A DNA stretch of 64,000 nucleotides from assembly GCF_023078275.1 (NCBI RefSeq), contig NC_062993.1, positions 12,089,252 to 12,153,251 on the forward strand. Reading direction: 5' to 3'. The first letter of the stretch is position 1; each line of letters starts with the position of its first letter. Of the stretch, positions 50,319 to 61,701 are shown piece by piece. This stretch comes from Leguminivora glycinivorella (Eukaryota > Arthropoda > Insecta > Lepidoptera > Tortricidae). Under the pieces are notes generated by a model that searched no databases, was not told the DNA's origin, and saw only the letters and a program-made list of their open reading frames with translations. Made by a program: the position numbers and the translations under genes.

Positions 50319-50552
50319 GTGGGTACCCTTAATAACCATACTACTGCGCAGTATGTAAATTTGGTAGGATTCGAATGTGTTATAGATGATCGACATACGA
50401 ACTGTATGAACCTCTTCACAGAAATCGAGGTATGTCTACTCGACGAAAGAGGACTTGAAAATGACAAATAGTAATACTCAGCGTAGACAATTACGTCAGT
50501 GGGGTCTTTCCGCTTTTGTTATAATGACTACAATATAAATTTACTTTTCTCC
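50319..50552 (+). other. start of mbc 3' UTR
   Basis: Unique-looking sequence after the stop codon. No AATAAA here; the nearest are at 50640 and 50691 inside a repeat. Transcript end not determinable. Confidence 0.5.
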
Positions 50553-50968
50553 TGACTAGCTCGGAAACACGTGTTTTGTCCTTTACTATCAGCGGGTAAA
50601 AACGCATTTTATCCACGTGGGTAAAGTAATTTGACCTTGAATAAAGTCAAATTAACTGCTTCAAAATTGAGAAAAGTAGGTGAATCAAGTAATAAAGATG
50701 ATTTAGTGAATTTAGTGTAAGTAGATTTGACCTGTGGAACTACTGGAAGCAGTGATAAACGCATTTTTTGCGTTGTAGTTTCCTCGCTATAGTGAGGGGA
50801 AAAGTTTTGTGTTACACTCGGGTGTAAATGTATTTTACTTCTCGTGTGTTAAAAAACTCGCAAGTTCAGGATTCTATTCTCGAACAATAGAATCCTTTCA
50901 CTTGCTCGTTTTTCAATTCAACACTCGGCGTTAAAATACAATTTTGCCCCCTTGTATAACAAATAACT
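50553..50968. repeat. TAGCTCGGAAACACG repeat, copy 2
   Basis: Second copy, starting about 235 bases after the mbc stop codon. Contains AATAAA at 50640 and 50691, which could serve as poly(A) signals if the 3' UTR reaches them. Confidence 0.6.
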
Positions 50969-50972
50969 ACGT

Positions 50973-51714
50973 AGTGCGAAAAGATTTGCCTTCGAATTGT
51001 TATGGCCGCTGTACACATGTGGCCAACGGTTCCACCAACCCTTGGTGGAAACCCTGGGCCAAGATAAGAGTAGCTGTTTACACATTGGTGAACCAATCAC
51101 TTGGCATTGGCTCTTCATGAAAGATGGACGTGGAATGAAAAGGGCTAAGTAATTCTAGGTTATTTACGTTGTCAGCAGAATTTAGTTAAAAAATAATAAC
51201 CCCGTAGTAAAATTAAATTATTTGAAATATTAACAATTTTTTGAATATTCTGATAAGCACATTTATCTTTTTAGGCAATACATTAAACATTTGCAAGGTT
51301 ATTTTATTTCCTAAAATCAACATTATTATTGGCATATATCATATTATTTTCGTAAATATTTCACTACTGTCCTCTCTGACGGCTGACGACAAACCGAATG
51401 AGACGCCAACGTGTGAACGCAGTTGGCCATTGGCGCCAAGATCCTTTGATGTGTGGACAAAAAACCGACACCAGTCGGTTGGTCGGCCAGCGCTAGCGCC
51501 AACTACCAACATACGGCCAATTAGCCCTCGACACGCTTGGCCAAGGGGTTCCACCAAGGGTTGGACCAACCGTTGGTTCCAGGTGTACAGCGGCCATTAC
51601 GGAAACGTACGAACGTGTCATGCTATTTCAGTCAGTCTCAGTACAAGATCTACTGACATTGACTGAACTAGCATGACAAATACGAACGTTTCCGAAAAAA
51701 ACTCTTTTCGCATT
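50973..51714. mobile_element. AGTGCGA MITE interrupted by a TTA element
   Basis: Left part 50973-50999 and right part 51600-51714 correspond to the reverse complement of 6441-6595. Confidence 0.65.
51003..51596. mobile_element. 594 bp TGGCCGCTGTACAC TIR element
   Basis: TGGCCGCTGTACAC / GTGTACAGCGGCCA, with TTA at 51000-51002 and 51597-51599. Subterminal TTGG-ACCAACC phrases; no transposase frame. PIF/Harbinger-like by target. Confidence 0.72.
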
Positions 51715-51750
51715 ACATCTTTATTCTGTATTAATCTATCCTATAAAGCT

Positions 51751-51849
51751 CATTGGTACAGTTGACTACAAAGATATGTATCCAGTTTTTCACGTTACAA
51801 TGCAATAAGGTGAAAAAGTGTATACATCTCTTTGTAGTCGACTGTACAT
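51751..51849. mobile_element. hairpin MITE GGTACAGTTGACTAC
   Basis: ggtacagttgactacaaaga / tctttgtagtcgactgtac, about 40-base arms. Confidence 0.6.
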
Positions 51850-52795
51850 ATTGGTATTGTATCTTCCAAATCCAATAATTATAACTGTTAATAAGCCTCA
51901 TAAGTGACTGACAAATATGTCGTATATGTTTTTGAAATGTTGTAAAGATGTTTTTAAACGACTTCGACTGTCTAGCATGAGTTGCGTTCTCACGTAATTC
52001 CATATACAAAGTTTCACAAATCGCATGGTGCCCGCAAGAATCATGCTAGTCTTATTCTACTCGTACTAAATGCGTATTTACCCCATAGACGCATTTAATA
52101 CTTGAAATTGTTTAACAATAAGGTCTACAACCGTTTAAATATTGTAAATAGTGTGTTTTATAAATATGTTGAGTTGATGCCTTGTCTTTACTGAGTTATG
52201 ACTTATACAGGGTGCCTATGACCTCGGGCCTTTATCTACACCGTGTTTTTATTGAATCCCGTTAACTTTAAAGGAAGGTTGTTTAGATCAAATACAATTA
52301 ATCTCTCTAAGAAACTTACGGTTATCGAGTTATTAAAAAAATAAAGATAATTACTGAACACGTGTGTGACAGCTTTTACCTTTACTTGACACTAATTTGA
52401 ATGTGATTCTTAAGGGTAAAAGCGATAAAAAGTTTTTTTTTACGAATTTAACTAAAAGTGATATACAGGATCGTTCCTGACAATGAACCTAACGACGTGT
52501 CAAATTCAACGGAAAAGAAAAAAAAACACGTCGTATATACAATTTCGACATTAATTAATATTACTTTAGTGTCATTAATTTGATTAGTTGTCTCCAAGGG
52601 AGAACAGCGGGCGAGCTGTTTAACACAATTTGGCACTTTATTCTTGAAGAAAAAGAAAGCTGAATTGTCTATGGCTTGCACAAAACTGTAAAACACTTCG
52701 TTATTGGCAAAATTCTTAAACTGGACTACTTTTAAAGTATATAACTAGGTTTTACAAGTATCAAAATATACACACATAAATCCTAAAAGTTATTT

Positions 52796-52998
52796 AAGGT
52801 ACAGGGAAATCTCGACTGGGGGCAACTGGTCCATTTTTTCCATGTTTTGCAATGTTTGCATTATTAACTAAATATGTCCACCGGTTAGGTAGGCGCGTTC
52901 AGTGGATACATGTAGAACTCAACATCATAGTGTAATAATGGAAAAAATGGATTAGTTACAATTGCCCTCCAGTCGAGATTTGCCCTGCTTTACCTTAC
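52796..52998. mobile_element. TIR element TAAGGTACAGGGAAATCTCG
   Basis: taaggtacagggaaatctcg / cgagatttgccctgctttacctta. Fragments at 1036-1100 and 62088-62150. Confidence 0.6.
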
Positions 52999-53837
52999 TG
53001 AAACTCACATTATTGAAACTCAAGATAATGAAGCGATTTTAGAGTGCAAATATTTTTATATTAGCACAATAAAATTATTGCGGATTTTGAGAGTACAAGT
53101 GAAGTAGAATTATACACATAAATACACTCACATTTTTATAATAACCTAATCACAAAAATGAAATTTTGAAAGAATCCCCGAGCGCGACATAGTGGACCGA
53201 TTTTCATGAAACATGGCTAAGAACACTCCCGACTAACGCAGCTCAGAAACAAAAAATAATCTAAATCGGTTCATCCGTTCGGGAGCTACAATGACAGACA
53301 CACGTAGACATACAGACGCGTCAAACTTATAACACCCCGTCGTTTTTGCGTCGGAGGCTAAAAATAGAACCTTTTTATTTTGACGCCCTAGGTCATATCC
53401 ACCCTGTATCAAAGTATGTTGAGTGCACAAAACAATAGGATAAATGCAACCATATGTCACATAATTAAGCTCACACAGTAGACTATGGACTCTACCACTG
53501 TATAATAAGGTAAATATTCAATAAAGGTAGGCAATAAGTAGTTTACCTACCATTATTATAATGTAGTACTTACCACAAAAGTTACCATATTCATTATGTA
53601 TGTAGTGATAATACTGGGCCATGGAAATGTGGATATTGTTTGTATATTATAGAAAATAATTACGGAAAACCTCGAAGTAGTACTAAATATTATAGGAATT
53701 TTCCGTTTGAAATAAATGGTAACCAATGATAACAGTTAATACAAAAAATGCGTTGACTTATTGCCTTATTGCGCCATCTATCTGTAAAAATTTTGTTTTC
53801 AAAACTTAATTTTGAGACGCGACATGTAGTCTGTATA
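52999..53837. other. intergenic, little recognised
   Basis: Apart from the family P copy (53173-53361) only AT-rich DNA without a gene. Confidence 0.4.
53173..53361 (-). repeat. family P repeat
   Basis: Reverse orientation: agtggaccgattttcatgaa, tcggttcatccgttcgggag, aacaccccgtcgtttttgcg. Confidence 0.6.
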
Positions 53838-53907
53838 ATGTCACGCTTAAGTTCTGGGTAAATCTATTCTGCTATAAGGTTGATTATCTTTCAGATCCAT
53901 ATTATAT

Positions 53908-55137
53908 TTTTCTCAAACATGGTATGAAATATTTCATATTTCATATTTCATTTATTGCATAGCCATGAACATATTTACATAATAAGGTGTTACAGGTATA
54001 AGTCGGCAATTCATGACACCCTGTTAGGGCACACAATACTTATTATTATATCTAGCTTAATATCTAACGGAATTCATGAATATTAAAAATAAAAATAAGA
54101 TGTAATCATTGCAATAATAAAAGATTTAAATTTCGGTATAAATATTAGGTAGGTACATAACATTCCGTGCATACGTTTTGAAATTGAATTAACTAAAATT
54201 CGTGCAATCATATTTATAAATTGTAACATTAAATTATTATTATTGTTGCATTATTTTACTATTATAGCTCATCATCATTTAGAAACTGTTCAATTGAATA
54301 ATAACATTTATTAATTAACATGTCTTTTAATTTATTTTTAAATAATTTGTCAGTTGCTACTAGCTTAATACTGTCTGGAATATTATTATAAATGGAAATA
54401 ATGTTACATTGTGGTCCATTTTTAAATATGGCTAAATTTGATTTTGGTAAAAATAATTTGTTTCTATATTGGCTTCTAGTTTTTGCTGTTTCTGGTTTTA
54501 TGGGAAATAGATGTGGGTGTTTTCGAACAAAGATTGCCGCTTCCAATATAAATATTGAGGGTAGCGTTAGAAGCTTAAAATTAATAAAATGAGGGCGAGC
54601 GCTATTAGGGATGTGAATGTTGGCTAATATGCGGATACATTTCTTTTGCATGATGAAAAGTTGTTGCGAGTCTACACTGGTTATTGATGTTATGTGCCTT
54701 ATAATTGGCAGCGAAGTATGACGTTGCAGGTGCGGCTAGGACGATTGATAGATAATGGAATTTCATACAAACCTTGCAGGCCAAGGCCGGCAAAGTCCTC
54801 TTTTTTTAATTTCCAAACACAGATAATTGTGACATAACATCCAGGTATTTAGCCAATTAAAAAAAAAACTATAAGGGGCTTTATAGACGTGCCGACTGCA
54901 ACTGGTACGGGCCCTAGACAATATTTGATTTTGGGTGCGTTTTCATACAAAAAAATTTTTTTTCGTTTTTATTTTTTATTTTTTTTAACTTTCTGTTTTT
55001 TTATAAGCGTATACGGGGCATCAAAGGGGAACGAAAATTCGATTATTTTTGCGCTACGACGCACCGTTTAGGAGATACAGCCATCCAAAGTTACTATTTT
55101 CAGTAGACTTTATTTATTTCATACCATGTTTGAGAAA
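53908..55137. mobile_element. TTTCTCAAACATGG element split by a non-LTR insert
   Basis: Left TIR at 53908-53931, right part from about 54684, closely matching 20541-21017. The gap holds the retrotransposon at 53932-54683. Confidence 0.65.
53932..54683 (-). pseudogene. 3' end of a CR1/L2-like retrotransposon
   Basis: Minus-strand frame 54262-54651 and a little upstream: QKKCIRILANI, ARPHFINFKLLTLPSIFILE, ending YYSIEQFLNDDEL and stop. The minus-strand 3' end is a short tandem repeat (tgaaata units), typical of CR1/L2 tails. Confidence 0.65.
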
Positions 55138-55448
55138 AGCACTATATATACCTCGGCGGGAAATGGAGTTACCCGCCTCAGACCAGTAATGTACTATTTT
55201 ATATATTCCTTAAAGCAGAATGGATTTACCCAAGTTTGAAACTAAATGACGCGCATGTATGATTGATAGGTCAATGTTTTCAAATTTTGAACATATTTTT
55301 GTGAGAAATTATAAATCCTTTATCCTGTTTCTAAAAACTTGATTTTTTCTATTGTTTTGAGACAGAAATGATCATTTGTACTGTACATTTTGTCCAATAT
55401 CTATATAAAAAAGACCCCACCACTTTAGTTTATAATAATAGTAAAATA

Positions 55449-55700
55449 ACATACATACATACATACATACAATCACGCCTGTATCCCATAAAGGGGTAGG
55501 CAGAGCACATGAAAACACTAAAGCTTCAGTGCCACTCTTGGCAAATAAAGGGTCGAAAGAAAACGAAACTGTGACATTGCAGTGACAGGTTGCCAGCCTC
55601 TCGCCTACGCCACAATTTAACCCATATCCCATAGTCGCCTTCTACGACACCCACGGGAAGAAAAGGGGTGGTGAAATTCTTAACCCGTCACCACACAGGC
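55449..55700 (+). repeat. family Z repeat, full length
   Basis: Complete copy downstream of the gene, ending cgtcaccacacagg. Confidence 0.65.
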
Positions 55701-56739
55701 AAAAAAAATAATTAAGTAAAATAAATAAATACATAAAATAATATTTTTTGAAAAATATTGCGGTATTTTTGTAAACAAAATCAGTCATAATTTGATATTT
55801 TTCATATACAATTAAATTTATCCACCAATCCACCTTTCTTTATACCTATACGTAATTTTCTATTAATATTTGTGATATTGTAAATTCACTTGATGCCATT
55901 TTTCCAAAGGACTATGATATTCAGATTCAAATAATGTATAACAAATATGTGTAATTGTAAAATCATATTTTTATGAGATATAAATATTGACAGTTATGTA
56001 ATTGTAAGTAGTGTTAAATAAAGACATTTTTTCGATTAGATTATTTTAGATATTGCTTTGTTTTAATTATTTTTATAGCACAATATTTTCAAAATGTGTA
56101 ATAATATTTTTCATTAAAATTTTGTTTTAAAATTAGAGGCTAGATTTTAATTAGTGAAATTGGACTGCGGATATTATTTTGATTATCTGAAGTGAATATT
56201 TTGTATATAACTCTATTTATTTTATAAGTGAATAATTTACAGTATTCAATATAGAAATTAGGTATAATTTGAGATTTTTGTGTGTTAAGAACAAGCTATT
56301 TTAAATCGAGTTTTCTGATTAAGATTAATTCATTGACAGTGAAGAAATATCGTCACAATAACGGTTGTTAAGATGCCAAATATATTTATAAGTGTCTTAA
56401 CTAAAAACAGTAAAATTTTATCGCTATAGACCTGTAAAAATACTTTGTAAATTGAGGGCTTCCATACAAAAGTACTATTTTTCACCTATTTTTTTTTTAC
56501 AATGATTATATAACCTCGTCCTGCCCAATGTGATTTATAAAGGATATATTAAAATATTTGGAAATTATGTTTTACCTAAATCGTGATGCAAAGGAAAATC
56601 TACCCTATTTATTCAATAATTTGGTTTAAATTTCCATGGCTCTCAGTATATGGTGGGCAGGACGAGGATAGAGAAAAAGTTCAAGTACCTACTTGCAAAA
56701 CAATCAATATGTTTCTAAAGTGTTTTAAAATATGAATAA
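55701..56739. other. intergenic, nothing recognised
   Basis: Very AT-rich. AATAAA at about 56011 could be a distal poly(A) signal, with no supporting evidence. Confidence 0.4.
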
Positions 56740-56747
56740 CTGATCAC

Positions 56748-57580
56748 CAGGCCTCGGATTATTTTTCGCATGGTAAGATGAAAGAAAACTATGGAGTCGA
56801 TATTAAAACTAAACTTTAATTCATATTCATACTCATACTCACTAATTTTCTTAGTCCCGTAATACTTTTGTCCCTTGTGCAGATTGACAGATCGAAAATG
56901 TTAATCGAAATTAATCTTACAGAATGCAATTAAAATTATTTATGTGGTGTGATTTGGGAAGCCTTTTGCTTGGTAAAGGGTTACATTTACCCTGTAACTA
57001 TATCAAATTAGATACTATTTTGTTTGGTTCAGACTACTTTGTTGCGGTAAACGTAATGCTAAGTACTAGTAACACATTTCTCATGATCGTATTTTAGATC
57101 TTTGTAAGGTTCTATCCAGTATAAAATTGCAGAAACTTGCGGATCAGACATAATTGTTTACGTAATTATTGCACGCACCGATTGCAATAAATAATTAAGT
57201 GACACATCGCGTCGTGAATGATTGACATGACATTGACATGCAAATGATTTTTGATAAATCAGCTAGTACTTAGCATTACGTTTACCGCAACAAAGTAGTC
57301 TGAACCAAACAAAATAGTAACTAATTTGATATAGTTACAGGGTAAATGTAACCCTTTACCAAGCAAAAGGCTTCCCAAATCACATAAATAATTTTAATTA
57401 CATTCAGTAAGATTAATTTTCGATTAACATTTTCGATCTGTCAACCTGCACAAGGGACAAAAGTATTACGGGACTAAGAAAATTAGTGAGTATGAGTACG
57501 AATATGAATTAAAGTTAAGTTTTAATATCGACTCCATAGTTTTCTTTCATCTTACCATGCGAAAAATAATCCGAGGCCTG
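56748..57580. mobile_element. 833 bp hAT-like foldback element
   Basis: CAGGCCTCGG / CCGAGGCCTG ends; 8 bp duplication CTGATCAC at 56740-56747 and 57581-57588. Arms of about 320 bases, loop 57071-57261. No ORF. Confidence 0.78.
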
Positions 57581-57843
57581 CTGATCACTTAATAAACACG
57601 TAGTGGCCATAAGACACCAAATAAAGATGTTATTGTGTAAATTGATATACAGATATTATAATTAGTTGTAATGGACAATAAATCACGAACAATAAATAGA
57701 TTATTCTATTATTTTGCGTTTTTATTATAACATTTTAACCTAGGGTCGGTTGCACCAAAACCGTCTGCCACGGAATTTAGCGCTCGCAAAATCTTATATA
57801 GGATTTATTTTTATACAGTGTCTTACCAACAAGTGGACCTTTT

Positions 57844-58396
57844 TAGGGTTCCGTAGTCAACTAGGAACCCTTATAGTTTCGCCATGTCTGTCTGTCCGTC
57901 CGTCCGTCCGTCCGTCCGTCCGCGGATAATCTCAGTAACCGTTAGCACTAGAAAGCTGAAATTTAGTACCAATATGTATATCAATCACGCCGACGAAGTG
58001 CAAAAATAAAAAATGGAAAAAAAATGTTTTATTAGGGTACCCCCCCTACATGTAAAATGGGGGCTGATTTTTTTTTTCATTCCAACCCCAACGTGTGATA
58101 TATTGTTGGATAGGTATTTAAAAATGAATAAGGGTTTACTAAGATCGTTTTTTGATAATATCAATATTTTCGGAAATAATCGTTCCTAAAGGAAAAAAAT
58201 GTGCGTCCCCCCCCCCTCTAACTTTTGAACCATATGTTTAAAAAATATGAAAAAAATCACAAAAGTGGAACTTTATAAAGAATTTCTAGGAAAATTGTTT
58301 TGAACTTGATAGGTTCAGTAGTTTTTGAGAAAAATACGGAAAACTACGGAACCCTACACTGAGCGTGGCCCGACACGCTCTTGGCCGGTTTTTTTT
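57844..58396 (+). repeat. family G repeat, full length
   Basis: Begins gggttccgtagtcaactagg, has a (GTCC)n run, and ends cccgacacgctcttggccgg plus a T run. A common form in moth genomes. Confidence 0.65.
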
Positions 58397-58693
58397 AAAG
58401 GAACGTAATCTTACATAGTTATTTAACTTAACCATGCCCTTAATTTAATTAATAATTAACATTTTTGACTTTATTAACTTTCTAACAAATTTAGAGAGAA
58501 GAGTCTAAAATGGAGCTCATCGATTTAGTAATGGCCTATCCACTCTTCCTTTAAAGACACCGAGGGCGCATTTTTCAGGGAACACCGATGATGGGAGCGC
58601 ATGCCATTCCTTTGCAGTCCCCTTCTCAAAAGGTGAGGCCTTCAGAATCAAGATGTTGATGGACATATATGTTTTGCAGTAACTAATGTCAGA

Positions 58694-58770
58694 CTAATTC
58701 TTAGAACAAATTAATTTATCCTCATTAAGTTATTCTCTATGAGGATAAATTAATTTGTTCTAAGAATTAG
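58694..58770. repeat. perfect 31 bp hairpin
   Basis: ctaattcttagaacaaatta ... and its exact reverse complement around a 15-base loop; pre-miRNA-sized, but may be the remains of a MITE. Confidence 0.6.
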
Positions 58771-58787
58771 TACGGTAGCGCCATCTC

Positions 58788-59144
58788 TAGGGTTGCAAAA
58801 AAACGGTTTTTTTTCTGGCTTGAAAAAAAACATGAAAAAAAACCGTGAAAAAAAAACAGTTTTTTTCTGGAGTATGTTTTTTTTTCTAAATTACGAAATC
58901 TCAAAATTTGCAAAGTAGTTAATACTTTTATACGGTTTTTTAGACTTAATGTTAACTATTAAACGAATTTAATCAAATAACTTTAATTTCTGGTCTTATA
59001 AAAGTAACATTGTCGTATTATTTGTTCATCTGAAAAAAAAACCATATTTAGAAAAAAAACCATGGTGCTCGGTTTTTTTTTCATGTTTTTTTTTCACAAT
59101 TCTGAAAAAAAAAACATTTGGTTTTTTTTCTATTTACAACCCTA
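58788..59144 (+). mobile_element. TAGGGTTG MITE E1
   Basis: TAGGGTTG ... CAACCCTA with oligo-A/oligo-T blocks such as aaaaaaccgtgaaaaaa. Right flank GTGGGGCC. An internally deleted relative of E2, opposite orientation. Confidence 0.65.
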
Positions 59145-59316
59145 GTGGGGCCTTCCACGGCCTGTCAAATTACAAGATGGCGGACGAATGTTCGAAATGA
59201 CACCGTGGGTAGTTCAATACATTATGTTTATATAACTACCCGCGTACCCACTATCTTTTACCCGCGGCTCCGCTCGCGTTAGAAAGAGGAAAAAAGTAGC
59301 CTATGTCACTCTCCAT

Positions 59317-59859
59317 TAGGGTTGTAAATAGAAAAAAAACCAAATGTTTTTTTTTTTTCAGAATTATGAAAAAAAACATGAAAAAAAACCGAGCACCATG
59401 GTTTTTTTTCTAAATATGGTTTTTTTTTTCAGATGAACAAATAATACGACAATAACGGTTTTTCGTGAATTGTAACGTGTTTCAATAACAATAACGTCAA
59501 CAACATACATTTTAATTCAATTAACATTCAGTATACAAACGTTTATTGGGGAATCCCCGATGCTGCGTGTAGCGTGGAGAGGCGGTGGTGTTGCCAACAG
59601 TAAATAGTGATAACTACCAACTACAGATTTCGTAAATGTTACTTTTATAAAACCAGAAATTAAAGTTATTTGATTAAATTCGTTTAATAGTTAACATTAA
59701 GTCTAAAAAACAGTATAAAAGTATTAACTACTTTGCAAATTTTAAGATTTCGTACTTTAGAAAAAAACATACTCCAGAAAAAAAACTGTTTTTTTTTTTC
59801 ACGGTTTTTTTTCATGTTTTTTTTCAAGCCAGAAAAAAAACCGTTTTTTTGCAACCCTA
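59317..59859 (-). mobile_element. TAGGGTTG MITE E2
   Basis: 543 bp, same ends as E1 with about 185 extra internal bases. It cuts a family T repeat (59253-59316). Right flank GGCCCCAC is the reverse complement of the E1 right flank. Confidence 0.65.
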
Positions 59860-59867
59860 GGCCCCAC

Positions 59868-60975
59868 CCAGGTATTCACTTTACCGATCTAGGGCGGTAA
59901 AATAGCTCATTACGTATCAGTATGCAGGCATGTAATAACACTGTTTACGAGCGAGTGTGTTGAAAAAACCATTTCAGTACAGATGGTGTTTTTTTACGCA
60001 CTAGTGCGAGAAGTATGCCGGGTCGAAACTTTGAAGGCTCATCTGTACTGAAAAACGTCGTACGATACACGTGCAAAAAGGAAATTCGTAACTCGTGTCG
60101 ATTTAAAACACTCCCTTCGGTCGTGTTTTAATTTATCGCTACTCGTTTCGAACTTCCTTTTTTACGCACTTGTATCGTAATGTACTATTTCAATATCAAC
60201 TACAAACGCGCTACTCAAGATTCAAAAGAACGTTTATAAAATACTAAGCAAAGGTAATTCAGTTATCTGAGTAGGTGAAGGTAATGATTATTTTAGAACA
60301 GGTTTAATTATAGTTTTATGATGTTTACCGCTAATTAGGTATTTTCGAGAGGTCGGTGATCTTATAGTCTTATCAATGTCGTTTAGAACGTGATATCTGA
60401 CACGGTTACTTTGTTTATTTTTAAACGTTCTATTAATCATTATTGTTGAAGTAGGAAATAAAACTGGATTTTTGAGGAAAAATATTATTTATTAGGAGAC
60501 ATCTTACATCACACATTATTGACCTAGTCCCAATCTAAAACATCGATATATAATATATCATCGATATATTATCTTTTCAATTTAAAATTAGCAGTTAAGT
60601 TCATAAATGCATGTACGTTTCTTAGAAATAAACAGATTTTTTTTTTAATTATATGTAACATACCTACGTATATTTCTTATACATAGAAAATATAGGACTG
60701 TGAAACATAGGTAACTATGTTCATCTTTACTTGTGTCCCTATGTGTCCTATGTGTCCACTACCGGCAGGGTTCGAACCCCCAGGATATACCTACTAGGGT
60801 CGACTGATATGACTGTTAGTACAGTACAATATATGTACCTTTTCAGTACAATACCCTGACATGGTGCTATTTTCTCGCACTACGCAAAGTTCGCAAAAAA
60901 TATTTATGCGATTACGTCGAAACTTCAAGGCGCCGTTATTATGTACAGTAACTAACCGAACCACAAAATTAAAAT
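59868..60975. other. intergenic, little recognised
   Basis: Contains the repeat at 60060-60195 and otherwise AT-rich DNA; an atcgatatat palindrome lies near 60544. Confidence 0.4.
60060..60195. repeat. uninterrupted relative of 33060-33440
   Basis: aattcgtaactcgtgtcgat ... cggtcgtgttttaatttatc ... cgaacttcc. Shows the site before the family P insertion. Confidence 0.55.
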
Positions 60976-60979
60976 TTTG

Positions 60980-61337
60980 AAAAAAACCCCGACATAGTGG
61001 ACCGATTTTCATGAAACATGGCTAAGAACACTCCCGACTAACTCAGCTTTCAAACAAAAAAAAAACTAAATCTAAATCGGTTAATATTGTCTTCGGTTAC
61101 CGCGATAGTTACTCATGAAATAAAACTATGGAAACGGATTAAATCGCGTATAATGAATTTAAAATACATCCCGACGTTTCGAACTCTTTACAGCGTTCGT
61201 GGTCAACGGGTTTCCATAGTTTTATTTCTAAATCGGTTAATCCGTTCGGGAGTTATGATGCCACAGACACACACACACACAGACAGACAGACACGTCAAA
61301 CATATAACACCCCGTCGTTTTTGCGTCGGGGGTTCAA
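60980..61337 (-). repeat. family P repeat with family K insert
   Basis: Reverse orientation, interrupted at 61085-61226. Continues into a relative of the repeat at 60080-60190 (aattcgtaac ... cctcgtttcgaa). Confidence 0.6.
61085..61226 (+). mobile_element. family K retroposon inside family P repeat
   Basis: Ends tattgtcttcggttacc and catagttttatt; flanked by tctaaatcggttaa at 61071-61084 and 61227-61240. The flanks join to a continuous family P sequence. Confidence 0.7.
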
Positions 61338-61701
61338 AACACGCGCGAAGAAGAAATTCGTAACGTGTTTTATTATCGCCCCTCGTTTCGAATCTCTTTT
61401 ACGCCCGTGTATCGTAATGTACTAATTATTAACTAGATCACCTTAAGTCCACGGAAGGTTTTAATCAGCAAACAAATCAACAGTGATCACGAGACAAATG
61501 ACGTATATTTTAATTCTTGCTCAAACAACGTAATTATTATATTATCCACAAATCATTCTTATCAGTTTTGCTTCCACTTGGCCACTGACGTTTGCCTTTT
61601 TGCCGCATTTGCCGCCATTGAGTTTCTTTTATTATTAAACAAATTAGTACCTATTAATTATGAAACAAAAAACTACGGAAACAGAAATGTTATGGAACCA
61701 G

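Noticed and set aside
47743..47778. (CATA)n as a CRISPR-like array
   Set aside because: Simple microsatellite head of a dispersed repeat in an animal genome.
61087..61425. 112-codon frame
   Set aside because: Runs across a family K insert and a family P repeat; chance frame.
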